A stretch of DNA of 64,000 nt, taken from positions 50,188 through 114,187 of the forward strand of contig PALT01000017.1 in NCBI GenBank assembly GCA_002706605.1. The letters run 5' to 3'. Of this stretch, positions 24,485-33,355 are shown in pieces (the first letter of the stretch is position 1; every line of letters starts with the position of its first letter). Source of the DNA: Rhodovulum sp. (GTDB lineage Bacteria; Pseudomonadota; Alphaproteobacteria; Rhodobacterales; Rhodobacteraceae). A program made the translations under genes and the position numbers. The notes under the pieces are model-generated. The model worked only from the letters and a program-made list of their open reading frames with translations. It searched no databases and was not told the DNA's origin.

Positions 24485-24502
24485 ATACGTCGAATGACGT
24501 AT
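24485..24502. promoter_or_regulatory. Dyad in the urtA / sensor-kinase divergent region
   Basis: ATACGTC-GAAT-GACGTAT is a perfect 7 bp dyad; flanking GCAGT and AACTGC extend the symmetry with a short insertion. It overlaps a TATACT sequence that may be the urtA -10 element. It is a candidate site for the LuxR-type response regulator encoded downstream of the kinase. Confidence 0.5.
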
Positions 24503-24606
24503 GTAACTGCGCGTTTCTCCACCCCATAGTGATTTTCGGGACAGCGGTCCGTCGCAAGACGGGGCGCACAGCGGGCGCAAATCGCCCTTGGGGATATAGG
24601 CATTTC

Positions 24607-27600
24607 ATGCTGGTCGGGACAAAAACCACGAAGGAGCGTCGGCGCTATAACCGTTGGGTGGCCGATGAAACCATGGAAGACTTCGCGCTGCGCTTTACGG
24701 CACGTCGGGCGCGCAAATGGTCCTATGGGCGCGTCGCCAATACCGCCATCGGGTCGATCTCGTTTCTGGCGCTCGAGGCCATCGGCGGTGCCCTGACCCT
24801 TGCCTATGGGTTCGATATCGCGGTGACGGCGATCATGCTGGTGGGCATCATCCTGTTCCTGACGGGCCTCCCGATCAGCTATTACGCCGCCAAGTACGGG
24901 GTCGACATTGACCTGCTGACGCGGGGGGCGGGGTTTGGCTATATCGGGTCGACGGTGACGTCCCTGATTTATGCCAGTTTCACCTTTATTTTCTTTGCAC
25001 TTGAGGCCGCAATTCTGGCCCTTGCGATGGAGTTCTGTTTTGGCGTTCCCATGGTTCTGGGATACCTGATCAGCGCGGTCGTCGTGATCCCGATGGTCGC
25101 CAAGGGATTCACCAAAATCTCGACGTTTCAGACATGGACCCAACCCCTGTGGGTGGTTCTGCATATCCTGCCCTTTGGCCTATTGGCGCTGGTCGGGTTC
25201 GACTTTGACATGTGGACCGGATTTCCGGGGACCAAGCCCGAAGAGGTCCAAGCGCGCTCCACCCTTCTGATGGTCGGCGCGGCGGCGGGGGTGGTGTTTT
25301 CCCTGATCGCGCAGATCGGCGAACAGGTGGATTTCCTGCGTTTTCTGCCCGAACCCAAAACCGCCGCGGACCGGCGCAAATGGTGGGCCGCCCTGTTGTC
25401 CGCCGGTCCGGGGTGGTCGATTCTGGGCGTGCTCAAGATGCTGGCGGGGTCCTATCTGGTCACACTGGCCCTGCGTGAGGCGGTGCCGCTGGCCGCCGCG
25501 ACCGATCCCACGCGGATGTATTTCACCGCATTCGCCCAAGTCATCGACACCCAATGGATCGTCTTTGCCCTGACCGGCGTCTTCGTCATCCTGTCCCAGC
25601 TCAAGATCAACATCACGAACGCCTATGCGGGCTCTATCGCGTGGTCGAATTTCTTTTCCCGCCTGACGCACAGCCATCCGGGTCGCGTCATGTGGTTGGT
25701 GTTCAACGTGGCGATTGCCCTGATCCTGATGGAACTGGGGGTGTTCACCGCGCTAGAGAGCATCCTAGCCCTCTATTCCCATGTCGCCCTGTCGTGGATC
25801 GGGGCGTTGGTGGCGGATCTGGTGATCAACAAACCCCTCGGCCTCAGCCCCAAGGGAATCGAGTTCCGTCGCGCGCATCTTTATGACGTGAACCCCGTCG
25901 GGATCGGGTCGATGGTGGTGGCCTGTATCCTGTCGCTGCTGGCCTATACGGGGATCGGCGGGGATTTGATCCATTCCCTGTCCTCGATCATCGCGCTGGG
26001 GACGGCCTTTGTGATGGCGCCCCTGATCGCGGTCGTAACCAAGGGCCGGTTTTATATCGCGCGCCCTGCCCCCGAACTGGGACCGCCGGTGGGCCTGCAG
26101 GAATGTTGCGTCTGCGAATACCGGTTTGACGCCGAGGACATGACGCATTGCCCGTTCCACACCGGTCCGATCTGTTCGCTGTGCTGCACGCTGGACAGTG
26201 CATGTCGCGATGATTGCAAGCCCGAGGCGCGGCTGGACCATCAACTGGCGTCCTTTATCCGCGACCGTTTCCCCGATCCCGTGGCCACCGCATTGATGTC
26301 GCGTCTGTCGATGTTCCTGATCTTTACCACGGCTCTGGCGTTGGGATTTGGTGGGTTGTTGTTGATCATCCGCAGCGTCCAGTCCCAGCCGAATTTCGAC
26401 GGGCTGTTGACCATCATTTTCTGTACCATGCTGATCGTGATCGGGGTTTGCGTGTGGATGTTCATCCTCGCCACCGAGAGCCAGCGGCAAGCCCGCGATG
26501 AGGCGAAACGCCAGACAGATAGCCTGTTGCGGGAGGTACGCGCGCACGAACGCACCGACCGCGCCCTGCAAGAGGCCAAGGAAAAGGCCGAGGCCGCCAA
26601 CCTTGCCAAAACACGGTACATGAGCGGGCTCAGCCATGAGTTGCGCACGCCGTTGAACGCGATCTATGGCTTTGCCCAGATTCTGGAAAAGGACCCGCGC
26701 ATCCCTCTGGAACGCCGCAACGCGGTGACGACGATCCGCCGGTCGTCCGAACATCTGGCCGGTCTGATCGAGGGGTTGCTCGACATCTCGCGGATTGAGG
26801 CGGGGCGCCTGGAACTCAGCCGCGACCGCATCAACCTGCGCCTGTTTCTGCATCAGGTGGCTTCGATCTTTGAAGAAACCGCGCGCGAAAAGGGCATCGG
26901 GTTTGAGATCAAGACCCACGGCGCCCTGCCCGACTGGATCGCCTGTGACGAAAAACGTCTGCGCCAGATCATCATCAACCTGATGTCGAACGCGATCCGG
27001 TACACCGATCAGGGGTCGGTGGTTCTGACCCTGAACTACCGCAATGAGGTCGCGGTGATCGAGGTCGCCGATACCGGTTGCGGCATCCCGCCCGAGGACA
27101 TGAAACGCATCTGGCGTCCGTTTGAGCGTGGCCGGTCGGCGACGGCGGCGGGATCGGGGCTTGGGCTGACGATCACGCGGTTGCTTGTGGAGATTCTGGG
27201 CGGCGAGATTGAGGCCGAGAGCACCCCGGGCCAAGGCAGCCTGTTTCGCGTGCGCATGATGCTCCCGTCCATCTCCCACGCCCATGTCGCCCCACGTGAC
27301 ACCAAGCGCAAGGCCGCCTCGGGCTATACCGGTCCGCGCCGCACGTTGATGGTGGTGGATGACGACCTGAACCACCTGTCGCTGGTCGATAGCTATCTGA
27401 CCCCCATCGGATTCTCGGTCCTGCAGGCCCCGAATGGCGAGACCGCGTTGGAGATGCTGAACGACATCACGCCGGAACTGTTCATTTTGGACATCGACAT
27501 GCCCGGCATGGACGGCTGGGAATTGGCCCAGCGCCTGCGCACCGGTTTTCACGCCACGACGCCGATTGTCATGATTTCCGGCCATGCCTCGGACGCGCTA

Positions 27601-27945
27601 AAACCCATGGCGCAATCGGTGCTGTGCGACGCGTTTATCGCCAAGCCCTATAACCTTGACGACCTGCTGTTGCGCATCGGCGATCTGTTGAAAATTGAAC
27701 TGACAACGACAGTGCACGTCGAACAGGCACCGCCCGCCCCGCATTTGGCGCAGGCCGACCGCGACGCCCTGATTGCGCTGGTTGATCTTGGCCATATCAA
27801 GGCGGTGCGCGACCAAATCGACATGCTCGAAAGGGCAGGTCGCATATCCCCCGACCTGTGCATATCTCTGCGCCGACGGGCCGATCAATTCGACCTTAGC
27901 GGATTGAAAACACTCATAGAAAGGGCCGACCGTGAACCCGTTTGA
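24607..27945 (+). CDS. Hybrid sensor histidine kinase with NCS1-permease-like sensor and Cys-rich linker
   Basis: The protein is 1112 residues from ATG 24607. Residues about 1-480 resemble an NCS1 (cytosine/purine/allantoin type) permease with roughly twelve helices, beginning RRYNRWVADETMEDFALRFT. A linker at residues 500-537 holds nine cysteines and two histidines (CCVCEYRFD ... HCPFH ... CSLCC), probably a metal site. Two more membrane helices, a coiled coil, and a kinase core follow: phospho-acceptor His677 in SGLSHELRTPLNA, N-box LMSNAIRYTD, DTGCGIP, GSGLGLTIT. A receiver domain has Asp962 in LDIDMPGMDG, then a helical tail. It is divergent from urtA and overlaps the response regulator by 14 bases. 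Transporter-fused kinases such as CbrA or CrbS sense substrates; here amide, urea or a purine product is likely. An earlier in-frame ATG (24478) adds 43 unsupported residues. Confidence 0.9.
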   Translation: MLVGTKTTKERRRYNRWVADETMEDFALRFTARRARKWSYGRVANTAIGSISFLALEAIGGALTLAYGFDIAVTAIMLVGIILFLTGLPISYYAAKYGVDIDLLTRGAGFGYIGSTVTSLIYASFTFIFFALEAAILALAMEFCFGVPMVLGYLISAVVVIPMVAKGFTKISTFQTWTQPLWVVLHILPFGLLALVGFDFDMWTGFPGTKPEEVQARSTLLMVGAAAGVVFSLIAQIGEQVDFLRFLPEPKTAADRRKWWAALLSAGPGWSILGVLKMLAGSYLVTLALREAVPLAAATDPTRMYFTAFAQVIDTQWIVFALTGVFVILSQLKINITNAYAGSIAWSNFFSRLTHSHPGRVMWLVFNVAIALILMELGVFTALESILALYSHVALSWIGALVADLVINKPLGLSPKGIEFRRAHLYDVNPVGIGSMVVACILSLLAYTGIGGDLIHSLSSIIALGTAFVMAPLIAVVTKGRFYIARPAPELGPPVGLQECCVCEYRFDAEDMTHCPFHTGPICSLCCTLDSACRDDCKPEARLDHQLASFIRDRFPDPVATALMSRLSMFLIFTTALALGFGGLLLIIRSVQSQPNFDGLLTIIFCTMLIVIGVCVWMFILATESQRQARDEAKRQTDSLLREVRAHERTDRALQEAKEKAEAANLAKTRYMSGLSHELRTPLNAIYGFAQILEKDPRIPLERRNAVTTIRRSSEHLAGLIEGLLDISRIEAGRLELSRDRINLRLFLHQVASIFEETAREKGIGFEIKTHGALPDWIACDEKRLRQIIINLMSNAIRYTDQGSVVLTLNYRNEVAVIEVADTGCGIPPEDMKRIWRPFERGRSATAAGSGLGLTITRLLVEILGGEIEAESTPGQGSLFRVRMMLPSISHAHVAPRDTKRKAASGYTGPRRTLMVVDDDLNHLSLVDSYLTPIGFSVLQAPNGETALEMLNDITPELFILDIDMPGMDGWELAQRLRTGFHATTPIVMISGHASDALKPMAQSVLCDAFIAKPYNLDDLLLRIGDLLKIELTTTVHVEQAPPAPHLAQADRDALIALVDLGHIKAVRDQIDMLERAGRISPDLCISLRRRADQFDLSGLKTLIERADREPV

Positions 27946-28831
27946 CCCAAACACCCACAACATCGCATTGGTCGTGGATGACAGCCCTGAATCGCTGGGC
28001 ATGGTGTCCGCCGCGCTTGAGGATATCGGCATGACGGTCCTGATCGCGCGGGACGGCACGGCGGCGATTGACCTTGTGAACCGCGTTCAACCCGACGTCA
28101 TTTTGATGGATGCGATGATGCCGGGGATCGACGGGTTCGAAACCACCCGGATCCTGAAATCCGCGCCGCACTCGGTGGATGCGCCTATCGTGTTCATGAC
28201 CGGCCTCACCGACAGCGACAGCATCATCAAGGGCCTGCGATCCGGCGGCGTGGATTACATCACCAAGCCCGTCGATGTGGATGAAATGATCGCGCGCCTG
28301 ACGGTGCATATGCTGAACAGTAAAATGGTGCGCAGCGTGCGTGAGGCGCTGGATACCTCCGGTCGCGCGGTTCTGGCGGTTGCGGAGGATGGCACCATCG
28401 CATGGGGCACGCCGCGCGCGTTACAGATGATCGACGACAACGCCCTGCACACCGGATCGCGGGTTGTGCGTGACTGGCTATCCCTTGCCCGCACACAGGC
28501 GGTGTCGCAGGTGCAATCCCTGACGGTTGGCGCGCTTCAGATGCATTTGGTCGGGCGCGCCTCCAGTGGTGAAATCCTGATCCGCCTCAGCGCCGCCACC
28601 AACGGCGAGGGCAAGGATCATCTGGCCCGCGAATTCAACCTGACCCAGCGCGAGGGCGAGGTCCTGTTCTGGCTGTCCCAAGGCAAGACCAACCGCGACA
28701 TCGCCGAAATCCTGAACCTCAGCGCGCGCACGGTGAACAAGCACCTTGAACAGGTGTTTCAGAAACTGGGCGTGGACAACCGCACCTCGGCCGCCGTGTT
28801 GGCCGACCGCACCTTGGCCAGTTACAGATAG
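27932..28831 (+). CDS. LuxR-type response regulator paired with the NCS1-like kinase
   Basis: A 299-residue two-domain regulator starting at GTG 27932, with GAAAGGGCC upstream and a 14-base overlap with the kinase gene, which implies translational coupling. The receiver domain (residues about 10-130) has the acidic pair VVDDS and phospho-acceptor Asp60 in LMDAMMPGIDG, with the conserved Lys in ITKPVD. The C-terminal LuxR/NarL helix-turn-helix is at about residues 230-290: LTQREGEVLFWLSQGKTNRD, then SARTVNKHLEQVFQKLGV. It would be phosphorylated by the hybrid kinase and most plausibly control the divergent amide/urea genes. A middle segment of about 80 residues is unassigned. Confidence 0.92.
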   Translation: MNPFDPNTHNIALVVDDSPESLGMVSAALEDIGMTVLIARDGTAAIDLVNRVQPDVILMDAMMPGIDGFETTRILKSAPHSVDAPIVFMTGLTDSDSIIKGLRSGGVDYITKPVDVDEMIARLTVHMLNSKMVRSVREALDTSGRAVLAVAEDGTIAWGTPRALQMIDDNALHTGSRVVRDWLSLARTQAVSQVQSLTVGALQMHLVGRASSGEILIRLSAATNGEGKDHLAREFNLTQREGEVLFWLSQGKTNRDIAEILNLSARTVNKHLEQVFQKLGVDNRTSAAVLADRTLASYR

Positions 28832-28909
28832 GCGCAGAAACGTGATCGCCGCCCCCTAGACGGGGCGCGGGTTTACAGTAGGGTGCGCGCATTCTGAACG
28901 AGTGTGATT

Positions 28910-29386
28910 ATGCCCGATATTGAACTGCTTCCCCTGTCCAGCATCCCGAAACAAGAGATCGTCGATCTGATGAACATCCCCGATGTGGGGCGGTTGCTGC
29001 CGCTGCTCAGGGGCGGGTTCACCATGGAACAATGCGAGGCGTTTTTGGCCGCGAAACAGGCGATCTGGGACGAGGTCGGCTATGGCCCGTATGCGTTTCG
29101 CGTGGACGGAGTGTTTGCCGGTTGGGGCGGGTTGCAACCCGAACAGGGCGAGGCGGATTTCGCCCTGATCCTGCATCCCGACTTTTGGGGTTTGGGGCGT
29201 CAGATCTTTGCCGCCGTGCGCGACGATGCCTTTGGTCGTCTGAACCTACCCGCGATGACGATCCTGTTCCCGCCAAACCGCAAGAACGCCCGCGCCATCA
29301 CCCGCGCAGGGTTTGTCGAGGACGGCACGGTCACCGTGGACGGTGCAACCTTCCGGCGGTTCCGCCTGACCAATCCCGCCACATAG
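28910..29386 (+). CDS. GNAT-family N-acetyltransferase
   Basis: The 158-residue protein has the GNAT pattern: an N-terminal helix region, a beta-strand pair around AFRVDGVFAGWGGLQPE, the acetyl-CoA region DFALILHPDFWGLGRQIFAAV and the late FPPNRKNARAITRAGFVEDG block, as in RimJ-type enzymes that modify small molecules or protein N-termini. GTG 28904 just upstream in frame is another possible start; the ATG is preferred. It is 78 bases after the response regulator and appears independent of it. Substrate unknown. Confidence 0.8.
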   Translation: MPDIELLPLSSIPKQEIVDLMNIPDVGRLLPLLRGGFTMEQCEAFLAAKQAIWDEVGYGPYAFRVDGVFAGWGGLQPEQGEADFALILHPDFWGLGRQIFAAVRDDAFGRLNLPAMTILFPPNRKNARAITRAGFVEDGTVTVDGATFRRFRLTNPAT

Positions 29387-29488
29387 GGCGCCTTTGGCCG
29401 CAACGGTCAAAACCCTGACGGGATCGGTCAATATCTGACGCTGCATTTCGGGGCATTTCAGGATCATCAACCTGAATGGAGACCCGAG

Positions 29489-30316
29489 ATGACGACCCCC
29501 AAAATCCTGATCACTGGCGCAACCGGCAAAACCGGCAGCCGCATTTTGACCCGCCTGTGGGACATGAGCATCCCCGCCCGCGCCGCATCGCGCGGGTCTG
29601 ACATCCCGTTCGACTGGGAGGCCCCTGAGACATGGCCCGCCGCATTGGACGGGATCGACACGGTTTACGTATCCTATTTCCCCGACCTCGCCGTGCCCGG
29701 TGCCGTCGATACGATCGCGGCCTTTTGTGACGCCGCCAAGGCCGCCGGTGTGCGCCACCTGATCCTGCTGTCGGGGCGTGGTGAAACCCATGCCAAGGAA
29801 TGCGAAGATTTGGTCCGTGAGAGTGGCCTGATCTACACCTTGCTGCGCTGTGCGTGGTTTTCGCAGAACTTTTCCGAAGGCTACCTGCGCGACCCGATGA
29901 TGGCGGGCGTGATCGCCCTGCCCGCCGGTGACACCTGTGAGGCCTTGGTCGATGTCGAGGACATCGTTGATGTCGCCATCGCCGCCCTGACCGAAGAGGG
30001 GCATGAAAACCAGCTCTATGAAATCACCGGTCCGCGTCTGATGCATTTCTCGCAGGTGGCCGCCGAACTGTCGCGCGCTGCGAACCGCCCCGTGACCTAT
30101 ACCCCGCTGACGTTGGAACAATTCCGCGCCGGCATGACACAGGCCGCCGGTCCGTTTATTGCCGACGTCATCACCCATGTGTGCTCAGAGGCGCTGGACG
30201 GGCGCAACGAATGGCTGGGCGACGGGGTACAGCGCGCCCTTGGCCGTGCGCCGCGCGATTTCGCCGATTTCTGCACCCATGCCGCCCGCATGGGTGTGTG
30301 GCGCGACGCGGCCTGA
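29489..30316 (+). CDS. NmrA-like NAD(P)-binding protein
   Basis: The 275-residue protein starts KILITGATGKTGSRILTRL, a Rossmann dinucleotide motif, and continues with the NmrA-like pattern LILLSGRGETHAKECEDLVR and LIYTLLRCAWFSQNFSEGYL. There is no active-site Tyr-x3-Lys of classical short-chain dehydrogenases, so it is more likely a redox sensor or atypical reductase. A good AATGGAGA ribosome site precedes it. The next gene, a DUF1772 membrane protein, starts 12 bases later; the pair probably forms one transcription unit. Such pairs occur in roseobacters; function unknown. Confidence 0.83.
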   Translation: MTTPKILITGATGKTGSRILTRLWDMSIPARAASRGSDIPFDWEAPETWPAALDGIDTVYVSYFPDLAVPGAVDTIAAFCDAAKAAGVRHLILLSGRGETHAKECEDLVRESGLIYTLLRCAWFSQNFSEGYLRDPMMAGVIALPAGDTCEALVDVEDIVDVAIAALTEEGHENQLYEITGPRLMHFSQVAAELSRAANRPVTYTPLTLEQFRAGMTQAAGPFIADVITHVCSEALDGRNEWLGDGVQRALGRAPRDFADFCTHAARMGVWRDAA

Positions 30317-30327
30317 GGGGACATGCG

Positions 30328-30834
30328 ATGACGGTCTGGTTTTATATCCTGATCCATTTCACCCTGATTTCCGCCGCCGTTTTATGCGGGGTGTTCATGG
30401 CATTTTCAGATTTCATCATGCGTGGTTTCGGAAATGCCACACCCGTCGCAGGCGCCGAGGCGATGCAGCAATTGAACATCACCGTCTACCGCTCGGTCTT
30501 TATGGTGCTGTTCTTTGCCACGGCCGTTGCGTCGCTTATTCTGATTGCGACGGGCGCCCTGCATGCGTTTGACGGGCGCGGATTGGTGGTCGCTGCCGGT
30601 CTGATTTACCTGCTGTTCGGGTTCGGGGTGACGGCGGCGTTCAACGTGCCACTGAACACCACGCTGGACCAGCTTGGGATCGGCACGGACGCCGCAGGGG
30701 CCTATTTCCAAGAGACGTACCTGTCACGCTGGACCGCGTGGAACTGGGTGCGGACGGTTGGATGTGGGATGACGGCGGTGTTGCTGCTCATCGCGCTGCC
30801 GGTTTTGGGCCGCACTGGACAGGTCCCCACCTGA
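30328..30834 (+). CDS. DUF1772 (anthrone oxygenase-like) membrane protein
   Basis: A 168-residue protein with four hydrophobic helices (about residues 5-28, 53-75, 82-105 and 143-163). Motifs VFMAFSDFIMRGF, NVPLNTTLDQLG and WTAWNWVRTVGC are typical of DUF1772, a family named after anthrone oxygenase-like proteins but of largely unknown function in bacteria. ATG 30328 follows GAGGGGACATGCG and places the first helix at the N-terminus; earlier in-frame starts lie inside the NmrA gene. Probably co-transcribed with the NmrA-like gene. Confidence 0.82.
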   Translation: MTVWFYILIHFTLISAAVLCGVFMAFSDFIMRGFGNATPVAGAEAMQQLNITVYRSVFMVLFFATAVASLILIATGALHAFDGRGLVVAAGLIYLLFGFGVTAAFNVPLNTTLDQLGIGTDAAGAYFQETYLSRWTAWNWVRTVGCGMTAVLLLIALPVLGRTGQVPT

Positions 30835-30841
30835 TCACACC

Positions 30842-30874
30842 GCGGGGCAGACGATTTCGGTCGATCTGCCCCGC
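30842..30874 (+). terminator. Hairpin after the DUF1772 gene
   Basis: GCGGGGCAGA and TCTGCCCCGC form a perfect 10 bp stem with a 13-base loop right after the stop. No clear T-run follows, so termination efficiency is uncertain. Confidence 0.5.
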
Positions 30875-30895
30875 AGTTGCCGCTAATCAGGCAGG

Positions 30896-32020
30896 ATGAG
30901 CACACCCGATCCCCTGACCCTGTTTCTGGTCGCCGCCCCCGGCCTCGAACCCGCCCTGATCGCCGAGGCCAAGGCGCATGGCTTTGGCCCGCTGAAACCC
31001 ATTTCCGGTGGCGTGGAATGCACGGGCGACTGGCCCGATGTGTGGCGCGCGAACCTGATGCTGCGCACGGCGACGCGGGTCTTGGTGCGGATCGGTGAAT
31101 TCCGCGCCTTTCACCTTGCGCAACTCGACAAACGCGCGCGCAAGTTTCCGTGGGGCGATGTGCTGCGCGCCGATCAACCGATCCGCGTCGAGGTCAGCAC
31201 GAACCGGAAATCCAAGATATACCACGCGGGCGCCGCCACCCAACGGATCGAGCGCGCGATCACAGAAACCCTTGGCGCGCCGGTTTCGCCGGACGCGAAG
31301 ATCGCGCTGAAGGTCCGGATAGACGACAACCTGTGTACGTTCAGCGTGGATAGCTCGGGCGAAAGCCTGCACAAACGCGGGCACAAGGTCGCCCTGAACA
31401 AGGCCCCGATGCGCGAAACGCTGGCGGCTGCGTTCCTGTATCAGGCGGGGTATCGCGGCGAGGAACCCGTGCTGGACCCGATGTGCGGGTCGGGCACCTT
31501 TGTCATTGAGGCCGCCGAGATCGCCCGCGCCCTGCCCCCCGGACGGACGCGGGAGTTCGCGTTTGAACATCTGGCGACCTTTGACGCCGACGCATGGGCC
31601 GAAATGCGCGTCGATTGGGCCGCGCGGGACGTCGCAGACGGGATCGTGTTTCGCGGATCGGACCGTGACGCAGGCGCGATCTCCATCGCCACCGACAACG
31701 CCGAGCGCGCGGGCGTGGCCGATCTGACCGCGTTCCATCATGCCGCGATCAGCGATCTGGAGCGTCCCGATGGACCGCCCGGATTGATCATCGTGAACCC
31801 GCCCTATGGCGAACGGATCGGCAATAAAAGGGCGCTATTCGGTCTCTATGCCGCGATGGGCGCGGCGTTTCGCGAACGGTTCACCGGATGGCGCGTGGGG
31901 ATCATTACCACCGATGCCGCCCTTGCCCGCGCGACCGAATTGCCCCTGCTGCCCCCCGGTCCGCCGGTGCCCCATGGCGGGCTAAAGGTTCGGCTGTTTC
32001 TGACCAAGCCCCTGCCGTAA
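30896..32020 (+). CDS. THUMP-domain class I rRNA methyltransferase (RlmL/RlmKL N-terminal type)
   Basis: A 374-residue AdoMet-dependent RNA methyltransferase. The N-terminal half is a THUMP RNA-binding domain (TLFLVAAPGLEPALIAEAKA). The catalytic half has motif I DPMCGSGTFVIEAAEIA and motif IV NPPYGERIG, as in E. coli RlmL, which methylates guanine N2 in 23S rRNA. The protein covers only the RlmL half of gammaproteobacterial RlmKL. GGCAGG before ATG 30896 is a fair ribosome site. The next gene is the Kdo transferase, with unrelated function. Confidence 0.9.
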   Translation: MSTPDPLTLFLVAAPGLEPALIAEAKAHGFGPLKPISGGVECTGDWPDVWRANLMLRTATRVLVRIGEFRAFHLAQLDKRARKFPWGDVLRADQPIRVEVSTNRKSKIYHAGAATQRIERAITETLGAPVSPDAKIALKVRIDDNLCTFSVDSSGESLHKRGHKVALNKAPMRETLAAAFLYQAGYRGEEPVLDPMCGSGTFVIEAAEIARALPPGRTREFAFEHLATFDADAWAEMRVDWAARDVADGIVFRGSDRDAGAISIATDNAERAGVADLTAFHHAAISDLERPDGPPGLIIVNPPYGERIGNKRALFGLYAAMGAAFRERFTGWRVGIITTDAALARATELPLLPPGPPVPHGGLKVRLFLTKPLP

Positions 32021-32098
32021 CCGCCACGGGGCTTGTCACCCCGCCCGTCCCCGCGCTATCCCAAGGCCAGAGTTCACAACCAGATCGGATCGTCGCCG

Positions 32099-33355
32099 GT
32101 GTTTTTGTATCGGTTACTGTTGTCTTTGGCGGCCCCGCTTTTTGCCCTGCGCCTGTGGCGCGACGGGGCGGACACGCGGCGTGAACGTCTTGGCGGGCAT
32201 GGCCCCGATCGCATCACCCAGCATCAGCGCCTGTGGATTCACGCCGCATCGAACGGCGAACTGACCTCGGCGCGGCCGTTGATTGAGGCGCTGTTGAACG
32301 CGGATGCGCGTCTGGATCTGGTGATCACCTGCAATTCCGAGACGGGTAAGGCGTTGGCGCGCGGCTGGCACCTGCCGCGCACGGACATCCGTAGTGCGCC
32401 GTTGGATTACCGCTGGGCCCTGCGGCGGTTCATGGCGAACTGGTCGCCCGATGCTTTGGTCGTTGTCGAAAATGAGCTGTGGCCGAACCGCATGGCGATG
32501 ATGCACGGATCGGGACGCGCGGTGATGATCGTGTCCGCGCGCCTGTCGGAGCGCAGCGCCAAGATGTGGAACCGCCTGCCCGCCCTACGCGATCAGGTTC
32601 TGAGCACCATTTCGTTGATCAGCGCACAGGACAACGCCACCCGCGACCGGTTCCTGACCCTTGGGGCCGCGCCGGAAACGGTGGGCCGCGTGGTGAACCT
32701 GAAACTGCGCGCGGGTCCCGCCGTAACCGCACCCGAGGACGCGGCGGCGATGCGCGCGGCCTTTCCGCCGGGTACGGTGTTTCTGGCCGCCTCGACCCAT
32801 GAGGGCGAGGATGGCGCGATCCTGTTGGGGTTTGAACGGGCATTGGCCCATGATCCCGATTTGCGCCTGATTTTGGCCCCGCGCCACCCGCGCCGCGCGC
32901 CCGAGATCATCAAACAGATCACCCGCATGCGCCTGCCCTTTGCCGTCCGGTCCCAAGGTCAATCGCCGCGCAACGCCGCCGTTTATCTGGCCGATACGTT
33001 GGGCGAAATGGCGCTGTGGTACGGGTTGGCGGATTGGGTGTTTGTGGGCGGATCGCTGGTCGACAAGGGCGGGCATACCCCGTTCGAACCGGCACAGTTC
33101 GGTTGTGCGATCCTGCACGGGCCGCACCTGTCGAACTTTGCCGAAGGGTACGACGCGTTGATGGGCGCGGATGCCTCGGTCATGGTGCAATCCGCCGATG
33201 ACATCGCCCGCGCCCTGCACGAACTGGATCAACCGACCCGCGCGGCGATGGCCGCACGTGCAAACACCGCGATTGCGGGGATGACACAGGGCGATATGCT
33301 TGCGCCGTTGTTGCGCGATATCGGGCGGCTGGCGGGGAACAGTTCCCTGACCTAA
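32099..33355 (+). CDS. waaA: 3-deoxy-D-manno-octulosonic acid (Kdo) transferase
   Basis: This 418-residue glycosyltransferase adds Kdo to lipid IVA at the inner membrane. The N-terminal anchor FLYRLLLSLAAPLFALRLW is followed by the catalytic-base region IHAASNGELTSARPLIEALL, VVVENELWPNRMAMM and the donor-site KGGHTPFEPAQFG. Residues GGHxxxEP are diagnostic. GTG 32099 is selected because it begins the conserved region; the frame is open 22 codons further up without support, and no clear Shine-Dalgarno decides. It overlaps the convergent HDAC-like gene by 4 bases. Length and motifs match WaaA/KdtA. Confidence 0.92.
   Translation: MFLYRLLLSLAAPLFALRLWRDGADTRRERLGGHGPDRITQHQRLWIHAASNGELTSARPLIEALLNADARLDLVITCNSETGKALARGWHLPRTDIRSAPLDYRWALRRFMANWSPDALVVVENELWPNRMAMMHGSGRAVMIVSARLSERSAKMWNRLPALRDQVLSTISLISAQDNATRDRFLTLGAAPETVGRVVNLKLRAGPAVTAPEDAAAMRAAFPPGTVFLAASTHEGEDGAILLGFERALAHDPDLRLILAPRHPRRAPEIIKQITRMRLPFAVRSQGQSPRNAAVYLADTLGEMALWYGLADWVFVGGSLVDKGGHTPFEPAQFGCAILHGPHLSNFAEGYDALMGADASVMVQSADDIARALHELDQPTRAAMAARANTAIAGMTQGDMLAPLLRDIGRLAGNSSLT

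Noticed and set aside
24478..24606. N-terminal extension of the sensor kinase
   Set aside because: The 43 extra residues cover the divergent regulatory region and dyad and look non-coding; ATG 24607 begins at the conserved transporter N-terminus.
25765..27585. 606-codon minus-strand open frame opposite the sensor kinase
   Set aside because: It is antisense to conserved kinase motifs, has biased composition (His/Arg/Gln rich) and no domain; long shadow frames are expected in GC-rich DNA.
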